From contig CM066321.1 of assembly GCA_033807775.1 (NCBI GenBank), forward strand, positions 234,786,350-234,850,349: a stretch of 64,000 nt of DNA, in the 5' to 3' direction. The notes beneath the pieces are model-generated. The model saw nothing but the letters and a program-made list of their open reading frames with translations. It was not told where the DNA came from and did no database searches. Made by a program: the position numbers and the translations under genes. This document shows, piece after piece, positions 1 to 10,188 of this stretch; position 1 is the first letter of the stretch; every line of letters begins with the position of its first letter. The DNA comes from Saussurea involucrata. Lineage: Eukaryota > Streptophyta > Magnoliopsida > Asterales > Asteraceae.

Positions 1-843
1 GCAACCCTTGGAAATCCTTGCTGAACATTGTGAGTATTCACAGCCCCTTTTTACTCTTTTGTTACAATTTGGGGTGAAAAGCATGATATTGAATTTCAAA
101 TTGCTTGAATTATGCTATGAAATGTTGAATTTTAACTTTAAAATGTTTGTGCACTAAGGTATGTATACTTTTTGATGTGCTTGAGTTTTAAATGAAAAAG
201 TCCCCACTTGTTAGACACTACTTATTAACTCATTATGAGCCAATGGTATTTGTGGGTAGCGCTATTTGGATTGACAACCCCACTTTAAGCTGACGAGCTA
301 GAAGTGCACTTTACCAGTAACAACAATGGTCTTACCCATGTGGAATTAATCCACCGCTGAGGTAGGACGTGAATAATTTAAGGGGCGTTGGTTTGTCAGA
401 AGGTTTGGTAGTGGCTCAATGCGATGACATCATTGTATACTTTATACCTCGTGCAAATACTCGAACAACTGGTTACGTAAACTTCGTGTGAACAAACGTT
501 TCACAATAACATTTTCTGCATACAAATTTACTGTTAGTGCATACGAAAACATGTGAACTCACCAACTCTTTGTAGTTGACCCTTTCTTTTCATCATGCTT
601 TTCAGGTGTTAACAAGTAAGTGAAGGCATGCAGGGTGCATTTTGCATGATGACATCAAGAACATTAAAACTCTATCGTTAATTTCTGTATCCGACGTCTA
701 CTTTTTGGAACAATTTACTTAAGACGTTGTAATGTAATATTTTGAACTACTGTATTAAATGGTGTGGTTGGTGTTGTTTGTTACCTTTTGAATGAAACCC
801 TACGTTGTTATACCTCGTGTTTCCGCTTTAGCGGAGTGTGACA
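1..843. mobile_element. Probable Ty3/gypsy LTR fragment (right-hand end)
   Basis: This stretch has no significant reading frame and ends in GTGTGACA at 843, exactly where copia sequence begins; a CA end is what an LTR should have. Its style (a block with 'cactttaagctgacgagct' near 280-300 and a GCGGAGTGTGACA-like end) resembles long LTRs of gypsy chromoviruses that I associate with Asteraceae, but this is from memory. The left end lies outside the window, so neither the full LTR nor its partner or TSD can be checked. If it is an LTR, a gypsy element inserted into or next to the AB copia element. It could also be unrelated intergenic repeat DNA. Confidence 0.45.
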
Positions 844-863
844 CCGCCCAGCACCAGTTTGTT
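844..863 (-). repeat. 20-bp terminal overlap of AB, left copy
   Basis: CCGCCCAGCACCAGTTTGTT is identical to 63376-63395. It encodes, on the minus strand, the NKLVLGG part of the integrase zinc-binding region. Outside the repeat the two flanks differ. Confidence 0.9.
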
Positions 864-1310
864 GATACTCTTGAAGTTTAGGTGCGAGAGACGTCGATGC
901 CAAATCCACGCTTGTTGGGAATTGGCCTTTGACATCAGGCAGACAGAATTATCGGTCTTCAGGGCTGCGAGGTCGATGGTGTATAGGTTGGTCTTTCGTT
1001 TTCCAACTAGTAGCTCCGTTCCGTCGTCGGTGAGAATGCTACACCTTTTTGCTTTGAATCTGACCTCGAGATCTTTGTCGCAGAATTGGCCGATACTGAA
1101 CAGGTTGTGTCCCAATCCCGCGACGTATGAAACTTTCTTGATGGTGATCTTGTCTTGGACAATCTCGTCGTAGCCCAAAATCGGCGCCTTGTCGTCGTTT
1201 CCAAATCTCACGTCTCCGCCATATAGTTCTTTGTAGTTCGTGAGAAGCTCCCTCCTTCCGGTCATGTATTTGGAGCATCCAGAATCTAAGTACCACACAT
1301 GACCGTCCTG
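844..1310 (-). pseudogene. pol: AB pol N-terminus: aspartic protease and start of integrase zinc domain (truncated)
   Basis: The minus-strand frame begins after the acceptor-like CAG at 1308-1310. It shows the copia protease active site in WYLDSGCSKYMTG (catalytic D-S-G), a glycine-rich flap region around FGNDDKAPILGY, and then the first half of the GAG-pre-integrase HHCC zinc motif, WHRRLSHLNF with the two His. The frame then runs into the 20-bp overlap repeat at 863-844 and leaves copia sequence; the few codons past 843 are not pol. The Cys pair of the zinc motif and the integrase core lie 62.5 kb away at 61416-63395. The frame is open over its full length, so the protease part itself is not visibly broken. 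It is a fragment and cannot make a complete Pol. Confidence 0.85.
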
Positions 1311-1324
1311 CAAAAACAAGTTTA
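1308..1324 (-). promoter_or_regulatory. AB gag-pol junction: stop codon followed by splice-acceptor-like tract
   Basis: On the minus strand gag ends WVPKVR with TAA (1324-1322); 14 nt later a T-rich run ends in TTTTTGCAG (AG at 1309-1308), after which the protease frame starts. gag and pol are in different frames here. The same arrangement occurs in elements 1, 2 and 5. Confidence 0.5.
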
Positions 1325-1367
1325 GCGGACTTTAGGTACCCATATTAACATGGGTCGTGGACGGTTA

Positions 1368-1525
1368 GGTTTTACACCTTTCGGAGGAACTTGCTTTGAG
1401 ACAGGTTGCCCCTTGGGTGTAGGTTTTACACCTTTCGGAGGAACCTGTTTTGAAGTAGGTTGCCTCTTGGGTGTAGGTTTAACCTCTGTAGGAGGAACCC
1501 GTTTTGAAATGGGTTTCCTTTCTTG
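1368..1525 (-). repeat. Three 54-bp tandem repeats in AB gag
   Basis: Units start at 1368, 1422 and 1476. Each encodes about 18 residues of the type VPPKGVKPTPKGQPVSKQ, a basic Pro/Lys-rich linker just before the WVPK end of Gag. The third unit is more divergent. Confidence 0.85.
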
Positions 1526-2466
1526 ATTTGGTTTCCTCATCAAAGTCATTCCAACCACAACTACAACAACACAAACAATCATGCGATAATTGAATCAGCT
1601 GTTGAATGGAATAAATTTTAATCGGAAATTTAATGTCTTGTTTAACAAAATCATTCCTATGATTCCAAGCACAATCATTTTTGTTCATTCTAGGATAGAA
1701 AACAGTATTAAATGACTTCGATACAGCATCCTCGATAGATTCCTTGGCTAGCCACTTTTGTTTATCCTGTTTAGCACGACCGGTTTTATCTGAAACAACA
1801 TTGACAGCATGGTCAGTGGCTTTTGAGGAAGAAGGATTTTTGGCAGTCGATCGATCAGTCTTTTGCCTCGGCTGTGATTGTTTTTGTTAATCTGACTTAG
1901 TTTTAGAAATATTAATCACAGCCGGGGTCTTTGTTTTGGAACAATCTCCCTTTAGAAAATTGACCGGTCGATTAACCACTGGAGACAGAAAATCGGTATG
2001 ACTTGGAAGAGGTTTGTCGAAGGGGAACGATTCAAACTCTTCATCAGAATTGCCCTCGGAATTCATAAATTCTGAAAAATCTATATCCGGAATAACAGGA
2101 CTTGGATCGATCGAGGAAGGTGAGGAACACTTTGTGCTTGTGTGTTTCGGGTAATTTGGTGCAGAAGCAAGGAAAAAATCAGAGTTTAAATTCCTTAAAA
2201 CACTCTTATCTTGAGATTCTTGACCGTCTTGTGTAGAAAATATTTTGTCAATGAAAGCTTTACACGAAGACGTGTCAGATGAGTTGGAGGAAGGTTCGGG
2301 TGAAATCTCCTTTTCATTTTGGAGTAGGTCAATCTGCTCTTGGAGTTGACCATTTCTCGTATGCTCATTCATCGCATATGTTGCCAAGGCAGCCAGTTTT
2401 GATGTGAGCTTATTGATTTCACACCGAAGGATTTCCTGTCCTTCATCCGACACAGCTTTGGTTTTG

Positions 2467-2471
2467 ACAGA
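2467..2471. repeat. Target-site duplication of element 1, left
   Basis: ACAGA directly precedes the element 1 LTR and is repeated at 15548-15552. Confidence 0.95.
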
Positions 2472-3448
2472 TGTTGATCCAAACCCTCAGTGATTTGATA
2501 ATGACCCTCTCTTATATACTTAGTGAAAATTGTAAGTAAACAATATGTATCAGAGTTTCACTATCGTTGATAAGTACTAAGATCTTACAGTACCGCTGAT
2601 AGGAACTCTCGCTCTTTAGATTAAACATTCAGCGAACACTGTTCACCATAATACTGAGTCTGTTCAGTACTTATGGTGATCGCTGATAAGTTAGTTGTTT
2701 ACTTATGATCCCTGAAAGACAAGTTTCACGTTAACATAGGTTCTACGCTGAAGTCGAAGATCAAGCTCAAGAACCAGCGACAAATCTCCTAATGAACTGA
2801 TGCGGATCAGCGAAGACTCAGATTTGTCCACTCAACGTGAATTATCAAGTACAAGACTTTAGCTATCGCTGAACTCTATCATTCGCTGATAAAGAATGAT
2901 AGATCGCTGAATCAACGAAAAGCTGATCATAAAGTCCTCCGTACAAAGTACTTTTTGTCTTAACCACCATTGCACGTCTCCGTACGATATGTCAGAAAAA
3001 GAACCTCCTTATTGTCTGAAATCGTACAACCACTCTGATACTACACTGTTCAAACATGTGCCTACTAAGGTTGTCATCAAAGGTTAATGACATGTAACCA
3101 ATCAGCTGCTGCCACGTGTAAAGTGTAAACTGCAATGCATTAAATGCATGCAGTATATAAGAAGAAGAACTCACTTCATTTTGAAGTAACTTGCTAACTC
3201 TGGACAAGTTCATCCTTCTTATCTTGAGATAGGTTATTATTAGTAATTTCCTTCTCTTTCTTAGTGCAAGAAACTTAGTGTTCCAACTTGTTTAGATTTA
3301 GGTTTATCCTTAATCTTGTATCCGCAACAAGCTGTAAATTGTTAATGATTTATCAATAGACAATTTAGAAAAGTAAAATCTGTGTGTTTGTATTCAACCC
3401 CCCCCCCCCCCCCCTTCTACAAACTTGTATAGCCCTTCGGGACCAACA
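2472..3448 (+). repeat. Element 1 5' LTR
   Basis: TG...CA ends, 977 bp, matched by 14577-15547. A run of 17 C at 3398-3414 accounts for most of the length difference. The word CGCTGA/TCAGCG recurs many times. Confidence 0.97.
3098..3160 (+). promoter_or_regulatory. Element 1 LTR core promoter
   Basis: CCAAT at 3098-3102, a CACGTG G-box at 3113-3118 and TATATAA at 3154-3160 occur in this order and are conserved in all four LTRs of the family, apart from CCAAT, which reads CCAAC in element 2. The transcript start is expected about 30 bp downstream. Confidence 0.65.
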
Positions 3449-3450
3449 AG

Positions 3451-3464
3451 TGGTATCAGAGCGG
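3451..3464 (+). other. Element 1 primer-binding site
   Basis: TGGTATCAGAGCGG lies two bases after the 5' LTR and is complementary to the 3' end of initiator tRNA-Met, the usual copia primer. Confidence 0.9.
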
Positions 3465-3530
3465 ATTTGTTTTATCTCATAAACAAGATCTAATCTATAC
3501 TAAGATTTCTCTTCCTTGCTATTTCTGAAA

Positions 3531-5924
3531 ATGGCTACCAACACAAACACAAATTATATCGACAATGGTTCTCTTGCAAAACCCCCTAGATTCTTCAGAG
3601 ATAATTTTAATCTATGGAAAAATAGGATGACTCTCTTCCTAGAAGGTGTAGACCCTACTATGCCTTATTATCTTGAAAATGGCCCATTTATTCCTGTAAG
3701 AATTGATGCCGCAGTACCAGCCGCTGAGAATAGACCTGCTATTCCAGAAAGGCTGGTACCCAAAGAAGTTCATACGTGGACTGACGAAGATAAGAAGAAA
3801 GTGGCTATCGACACCAAAGCCAGATCCATACTATCCATGGCTCTTACTGACGAAGTCTACCATTCCGTCATGAACCTGAAATCCTCAAAAGCCATGTGGG
3901 ACACAATCTGTGTTCAGTATGAAGGTACTGCTGAAGTCCAGGACTCTCGAAAGATCAACCTGGTAAGACAGTATGAAAGTTTCATTTGTGGTAAGAATGA
4001 GACTCTCTCTGAAGTTAACCAACGTTTTAATTGCTTAATAATAGATCTAAAAACTATTGGTAAGGAATATTCTAACTTTGAAGTGCTAACAAAGTTTCTA
4101 GAATGTTTACCTGAAAGCTGGGACAGTTATTCTATGTGTCTCAAGCTGTCAAAGGATCTAAAATCAATGACCCTTGCTACCTTATATGGCACGATGCTGA
4201 ATCATGAGCAATCAAGCCATCTTAAGAAGAATCTTGTAAAAGATTCCAAAAGCACCCCTGTTGCTTTAATCTCAGAGGAACCTTCTACTCAGCGACCCGT
4301 GGTCACTATCACTGAGTTAGAAAGTAACTCTGAAAGGTCATCATATTCTGACTCTACAGATGATGATGAATCTTTGGCTCTCCTAACTAAAAAGTTCAGG
4401 AGATTCGCCAAAAAGAAAATGTTCAGAAAGAACAAACCTCTTTCTATAACTGATAAGCCAAGATCATCAGCTCTTGTTGATAAGGCTACTGCTACTTGTT
4501 TTAACTGCGAAAAGATTAGACATTTCGCTAACGAGTGCAGGTCTAAGAAAGTCTCGAGAAACTCAGTGTTTCCCAAGAAATCCTTTATTCCCAGGAATAA
4601 AGATGACAAATACGCTAAGCTGAAAGAAAAGTATGCGAAGCTGAAAAGCTTTAAAAAGAAAGGCAAAGGCCTGATGGCTTACGATTGGGCTGCCTCTGAA
4701 GAAGAAGAGTCATCATCTGACTCTGAGGATGATAAAGCCAATCTCTGTCTTATGGCAAAGATTGAAGATGAGGAAGAAAGTTCAAACATTCCCTCTACTT
4801 CAACCTCTGCAATTCAGGTATCACCTTCCTTCTTTACAAATATTGCAAATATTGATGAAGCTGATAGTCTCCGTAAAATCGATCTCTTGACTAGAAGTTT
4901 ATATGAAGCCATGAATGGCAAAACAATAGTTGAAAATCAAAACATTGATCTCGCTGAAAAGCTTAAAAACTGTCACCTTCAAATAGAAAAGCTTTCTAAA
5001 ATTGAAGAAGATTTTAAAGATCAAGTGCACTTAAATCAGCTAGTCAAAATCGAACGAGCGGAAGCTATCGCTGCTTTGAAAGCTGAAAAAGCTACTGTTG
5101 AAGGATGGTGTAACTCTTCAACAAAGATCACTGAGATAATTAAGTCTCAGATTCCCCTAAGTGATAAACGTGCTCAAGGTTACAAATATGAAACTCAAGA
5201 ACCAACCACTGATCGTTCCATGCTCTTATTTGGAACTTTCGTATCCTCAGTCGCTGATACTTCATCCTCTCAGTGTTCCTCGTCCAGATTAACTATCCCT
5301 GAGGAAATTTCTACCTCTTCAAAAGGTAAAGAGAAAATGGTTTATCCAAAACCTACCTCTGTCTTTAAAGATAAAGGTAAAGGAATTGCTTTTAACCAAA
5401 ATCCTCAGAAGGGTACTTTAGTACCAAAGCTGAATGCTTCTAAAGCTTTAGTGATTTATTCCTCTGGATCAAGGAATCAGATCTTTGGATCTACTCAGCG
5501 TGGGTCTATTCAGCGATCTACTCCTAGACTCAGAGTGGATGTCCTTGGTAAGAAATCTGAAGAACTACATGTTCCTCCCATTTCAAAAGCCAAAAGCTTA
5601 TTTGGTGCTGGTCCTTCTAATTCTAAATCATAAGCTCAGCATTTAAATAGTCCTAGAACTACTTTTAGTTATAGGAAATGTTATCACTGTGGACTTACTG
5701 ATCATATTGCTAGTAAGTGCCCCACAGCCACCAAAGCTGAAAAGATAGCTAAGGTGAAGATTGCCCCCAAGGCAAAGAAGACCACCGAGGTTAAGAAATT
5801 AACCAAAGTGAAGACTGACAAAGCTGAATCTTCAAATGCTGTGAAGATTGCTGAACCTTCCATTCCAACTACTTCCACTGACAAACGTGTACACATGGTT
5901 AAGTGGGTACCCAAGAAAAACTAA
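3531..5924 (+). pseudogene. gag: Element 1 gag, with one internal stop
   Basis: The start MATNTNTNYIDNG at 3531 matches the element 2 start, so I prefer it to the ATG five codons upstream. The N-terminal half is a UBN2/DUF4219-type Gag domain (GSLAKPPRF.RDNFNLWKNRM onward). A CCHC zinc knuckle, CFNCEKIRHFANEC, follows near residue 325; its usual Gly before His is replaced by Arg (KTGHF in element 2). Then come an acidic Ser-rich stretch and a coiled coil. A TAA at 5631-5633 interrupts the frame; the same frame then continues through a second knuckle, CYHCGLTDHIASKC, to WVPKKN and TAA at 5922-5924. Element 2 has a sense codon at the first stop, so it is a mutation here. The product would form the virus-like particle. 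Confidence 0.9.
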
Positions 5925-5942
5925 TCTTCCTTTGTGATGCAG
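5922..5942 (+). promoter_or_regulatory. Element 1 gag-pol junction: TAA plus acceptor-like CAG
   Basis: gag stops at 5922-5924; 18 nt later TCCTTTGTGATGCAG ends at 5942 and the pol frame (same frame as gag) begins. It resembles a 3' splice site. Confidence 0.5.
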
Positions 5943-8900
5943 GTTCAGAAGGGTATCTGGTATCTCGATAGCGGATGCTCTAGACACATGACTGGAAAGA
6001 AAAGCCTGCTCGCCGATTACAAGGAAGAGAAGGGTCCCTCTGTGACTTTCGGTGGAAATGGAAAAGGACATACCCGAGGGTTTGGTGTACTCTCAAATGG
6101 TACAACAACCTTTAGAAGAGTCGCATATGTTGAAGGGTTGAATCATAATCTGTTAAGCATCAGTCAGCTTTGCGACAATGATAACAAGGTAATCTTTACT
6201 AATGAATCCTGCTTTGTCCCTGACAAAAAGGAGAAGATAGCTCTCAGCGGTTATCGTTTGGAAAATGTTTATGTAATAAACATGGACTCAACAACCACTG
6301 AGAACTCTTGTTTCTTCTCAAAAGCCTCATCTGATGTCAACTGGCTATGGCATAAGAGGCTCTCTCATCTGAATTTCAAGACACTGAACACTCTGTCTTC
6401 AAAAGAGTTAGTCATTGGTCTACCTCAACACTCATATGTCAAAGAGTCTTTATGTTTAGCGTGTGAGAAAGGGAAGCAGACCAAAGCAAGCTTTAAGTCA
6501 AAGCAAGTCTCCTCAGTGTCATCTCCTCTACAACTACTCCATATGGATTTGTTTGGCCCTGTTAACAAACAATCCATCGCTGGAAAGAAATATACACTGG
6601 TCATAGTTGATGAATTCTCTTGTTATACATGGGTTATGTTTCTCCGGTCCAAGAGTGACACCCCTGAAGAAGTCATCACCTTTGTTCGGAAGATGGAAAC
6701 CCTGAAAAATTTGACCGTTCGCTCAATAAGGAGTGATCATGGGACTGAATTCAAAAACAGTTCTCTTGATTCCTTCTTTGAGAGTAAGGGCATTTCTCAC
6801 AACTTTTCTTCAGTGAGAACACCGCAACAAAATGGAGTCGCTGAAAGAAGAAATAGAACAATTATTGAAGTTGCACGTTCAATGCTCAGCGATTCTCACC
6901 TGCCTACTCAGTTTTGGGCAGAAGCTGTCAACACCGCTTGTTTTACGCAAAACAGGTCGCTGATAGTCAAAAGATTCAATAAAACAGCCTATGAACTTTT
7001 TCATGGGAGAAAGCATTCAATCAGCTTTCTTCACATCTTTGGATGTCAGTGTTTCATACTGAACAACAGAGATGCCCTTGGAAAGTTTGATCCTAAGGCT
7101 GATGATGGAATCTTTCTTGGATACTCCTCAATCTCCAAAGCCTTCAGAGTCTTCAATCGAAGAAGACAAACTGTTGAAGAAACAATTCACGTCACTTTTG
7201 ACGAATCCCGTTCAGCGAACTCTAAACCGTTCGCTGATACTGAAGAACTGAATCAATGGATGTTTTCTAATCTTGGTGATTCAGAAGATATTCCCACTCC
7301 TCGTGTTCATACAGTTGAAGATGATGGTCCTACTATCATTCCAAATATGCAGAATAGTGGAGCTGAAACATCATGGGTCTCAGCTGTTCCTATAAACACT
7401 ATACCTGCTTCTGAACTCAATGTCTCAGACATTCCATCTACTTCTCGGCAATCAGTGAATATAATGACAACTGCACCCATTCCTCTCTTGGCTGATACTC
7501 CAAACGTCGCTGAAGCTTCATCTTTAGCTTCTCCAGTTCAGGTTGAGTCAACGTCTCACGCTCCGGCTCAGCGATGGACTGTAAATCACCCAATTGATCA
7601 AATTCTTGGTGATCCAAACGCTGGTATTCAGACTCGACGAAGTACAGGTAGTATTTGTTTATTTGTTAATTTTATTTCTCTAACTGAACCAAAGAAAGTA
7701 GATGATGCCCTCAAAGATCCATACTGGGTCAGCGCCATGCAAGAAGAGCTGACTGAATTCGAAAGAAACAAAGTTTGGAAACTTGTTCGAAGACCAACTG
7801 ACAAAACAGTGATAGGCACTAAATGGGTCTATCGAAACAATATGGACGAACATGGAACTGTTACCCGCAACAAGGCTCGTCTTGTTGCTCAGGGATACAG
7901 ACAAGAGGAAGGCATAGATTATGACGAAACATTTGCTCCAGTAGCAAGACTAGAATCTATTCGTCTATTCTTAGCATATGCTGTACACAAAGACTTCAAA
8001 GTATATCAGATGGATGTTAAGTCAACGTTTCTAAATGGAAAGCTGAATGAAGAAGTCTATGTGGAACAACCTCCAGGATTCTCGGATCCTAAGCGTCCAG
8101 GTTTTGTTTATAAACTGGATAAGGCACTTTATGGCTTAAAGCAAGCTCCACGTGCATGGTATGACACTCTTTCTACTTATCTCCATATTGAACAATTTGA
8201 GCGAGGTAAAATTGACAAAACTCTATTTTTCAGGAAAGTAAAAGGTCATATCATTCTTGTTCAGATATATGTTGATGACATTATATTTGCCTCTACTAAC
8301 CCTGATCTTTGTACTCGTTTCGCTGATAGAATGAAAGATGAGTATAAAATGAGCATGATGGGTGAACTAACATATTTTCTTGGTCTTCAGATATAGCAAA
8401 ATGAAAAAGGAACTTTCATTAATCAGGGAAAGTATGTTAAAGATATGCTGAAGAAATTCGACTTAACTGAAAGTTCAGCTATGAAAACCCCTATGGCACC
8501 ACCGCTGACACTAGACAAGGATTTAAAAGAAGTTCCTGTTAATGTCACGCTGTACCGTGGGATGACCGGCTCACTGTTGTATCTTACAGCTAGCCGACCC
8601 GATATTATGTATGCAACATGTTTGTGTGCACGATATCAAGCTGAACCTAAGATATCGCATATGAAAGCTGTAAAGCGAATTTTTCGTTATCTTAAGGGTA
8701 CAGCGAATCTAGGTCTTTGGTATCCCAAAGACTCAGGATTCGATCTAATCACCTATTCAGATAGTGATTTTGCAGGTTGCAAAATGGATAGGAAAAGCAC
8801 CACAGGAGGATGTCAGCTCCTGGGTGGAAAGCTGAGAAGTTGGACAAGTAAAAAGCAAAACTCAGTGTCCACCTCCACAGCTGAAGCTGAGTATGTAGCC

Positions 8901-9215
8901 GCTGGAAGCTGTTGTTCTCAGGTCTTGTGGATGAGAAATCAACTACTGGACTATGACCTTCAGCTCTCAAATATTCCAATCTATTGCGACAGCACAAGTG
9001 CCATCGCTATAGCAAATAATCCAGTGCTACACTCAAAGACAAAACACATCGAAATCAGGTATCACTTTATCAGAGATCATGTGATGAATGGTGATATAGA
9101 ACTTCACTTTATCCCAACTGATTATCAGTTAGCTGATTTGTTCACCAAACCTCTTGATGAGACAAGGTTCAACTTTCTCATCAGCGAGCTTGGAATGCTG
9201 AACTTAGAAGAATAA
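5943..9215 (+). pseudogene. pol: Element 1 pol (protease, integrase, RT, RNase H), one internal stop
   Basis: Domains follow the copia order. The protease has WYLDSGCSRHMTG. The integrase zinc domain has WHKRLSHLNF then CLACEKGK; the integrase core has LLHMDLFGP, IRSDHGTEF and the Glu in NGVAERRNRT, giving the DDE triad. RT shows KARLVAQGYRQEEGIDY, VYQMDVKSTFLNG and the catalytic YVDDIIF. RNase H ends with STAEAEYVAAGSCCSQ, YCDSTSAIAIANNP and TKPLDE. A TAG at 8394-8396 cuts the frame in the RT-RNase H connection; the same frame resumes and ends at 9213-9215. Element 2 has a Lys codon there, so the stop is a mutation and not a family signal. An open frame upstream of the CAG starts at a GTG (5934); no ATG marks the start, consistent with a spliced or read-through product. 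Confidence 0.93.
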
Positions 9216-9588
9216 AATCTTCAGCGATTCACATTTGATCAGTGACAGGATAAAACCAACTTGTACAACCCATTCTATCATCTTCTCTCTGAATAAACGT
9301 GATTCGCTGATATCAAGGTATGTTTCTCTCTCTGACAATCGCATGTAAATGCAAGATTTCAAAATAAATTACATTGCTGAATATCTCTTCCTTATCAGCG
9401 ATACTTTGAAATTTCTAAAACCAACACTGATATTTCTATTCAGTGCTTCATGTTTTCAAAAGTGTCCCTGAGTTTTCAAAACCTCAGAGACATCCAAGAA
9501 TATGAAAGGACAGTTGTGACATCATTACAACGAATAAGCCCTGGCACGTTCTTCTTTCTGACACACGTTTGCATGTTTCGTTTACTCG
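9216..9588 (+). other. Element 1 spacer between pol and the ORF3 promoter
   Basis: No reading frame of note. CGCTGA/TCAGCG words recur. Nothing else recognised. Confidence 0.5.
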
Positions 9589-9672
9589 CCAATCAAATGC
9601 AAACACGTGTCCGTGTCATGATGAAAATATTTTCCCGCTCAAGATTTTCTCTCTCTCTAATCTCTATATAAA
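9589..9672 (+). promoter_or_regulatory. Internal promoter of ORF3 in element 1
   Basis: CCAAT at 9589-9593, ACACGTGT at 9603-9610 and TATATAAA at 9665-9672 repeat the order of boxes in the LTR promoter. The same three boxes stand at 54603-54687 in element 2. A C/T-rich leader and an intron follow. This suggests that ORF3 has its own transcript. Confidence 0.55.
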
Positions 9673-9793
9673 CTCATTCTGGGTTTATATTTTTTCTTTT
9701 ACACGAACTTCTTCTCCAAGCTAAGAAAAGGAATTTACTGTTGCATTTGTGCTCTCGAATTTTTCAAGAACTTCATCTTCTTCAACGAACCAG

Positions 9794-10185
9794 GTTAATA
9801 ATTCTTTTATTTTACCTGTTTCTTCAAACTTGTTAATGATCTTCTCTTTGTTTTCACAAGATCAAACAAAAGAACCTTTTAAAATAAAATCATTTCTTTC
9901 ATGGTTTTATGAACACAACCTTTCATGGTTGTTCTTCAAGTTTAAAACGCAAAATCTTAAACTTATTCTTCATACGTTTTTCCAGAATCCCAATCTCTAA
10001 AGAAAACTGGAAAACAAGATTTTTTTTGGGTTTGCATTTCGTTTTTCAAAAACAAGAAAAACCCTAATCTTCATTAAGACATTGTGTCTGAACGAAATGG
10101 ACAAAATTCGAACCATCTTATTGGAAAATCTTTCCACATTAAGATTATTCTTATTTGTTAATCTTTGGTTGAACTGATAATACAG
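9794..10185 (+). other. Predicted leader intron of ORF3 in element 1
   Basis: Donor CCAG|GTTAAT at 9793/9794 and acceptor AATACAG at 10185, three bases before the ATG. The span is T-rich, 392 bp, and has a counterpart with the same sites in element 2 (383 bp). Confidence 0.5.
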
Positions 10186-10188
10186 AAA

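Larger units (their letters stand above)
1322..2471 (-). pseudogene. gag: AB gag, C-terminal part
   Basis: This is the downstream part of AB gag, separated from 15553-17783 by element 1. When element 1 and one ACAGA copy are disregarded, the frame passes straight through the junction. A 188-residue open stretch (about 2453-1887) carries a short coiled-coil-like segment followed by a Ser/Asp/Glu-rich acidic segment; it ends in TAA at 1887-1889. The distal part (1582-1322) holds the 54-bp repeats and the conserved WVPK motif that ends Gag in all the copia elements here. Between about 1590 and 1886 the frame is interrupted. No zinc knuckle lies in this piece; it is upstream near 16700. The function would be the late Gag spacer region; it is not expected to be made intact. 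Confidence 0.7.

Noticed and set aside
844..2471. Two unrelated copia fragments at 844-2471 and 15553-18202
   Set aside because: The frame joins directly across the element 1 insertion with an ACAGA TSD, so they are one gag gene.
4289..4666. Minus-strand 125-codon frame in element 1
   Set aside because: Antisense shadow of gag; no recognisable motif, hydrophobic composition expected from reversed Lys/Glu codons.
5631..5633. Programmed read-through of the gag stop in element 1
   Set aside because: Element 2 has a sense codon at the same place, so it is a copy-specific mutation.
8394..8396. Programmed TAG in element 1 pol
   Set aside because: Element 2 has Lys here; its own stop lies elsewhere (53411).
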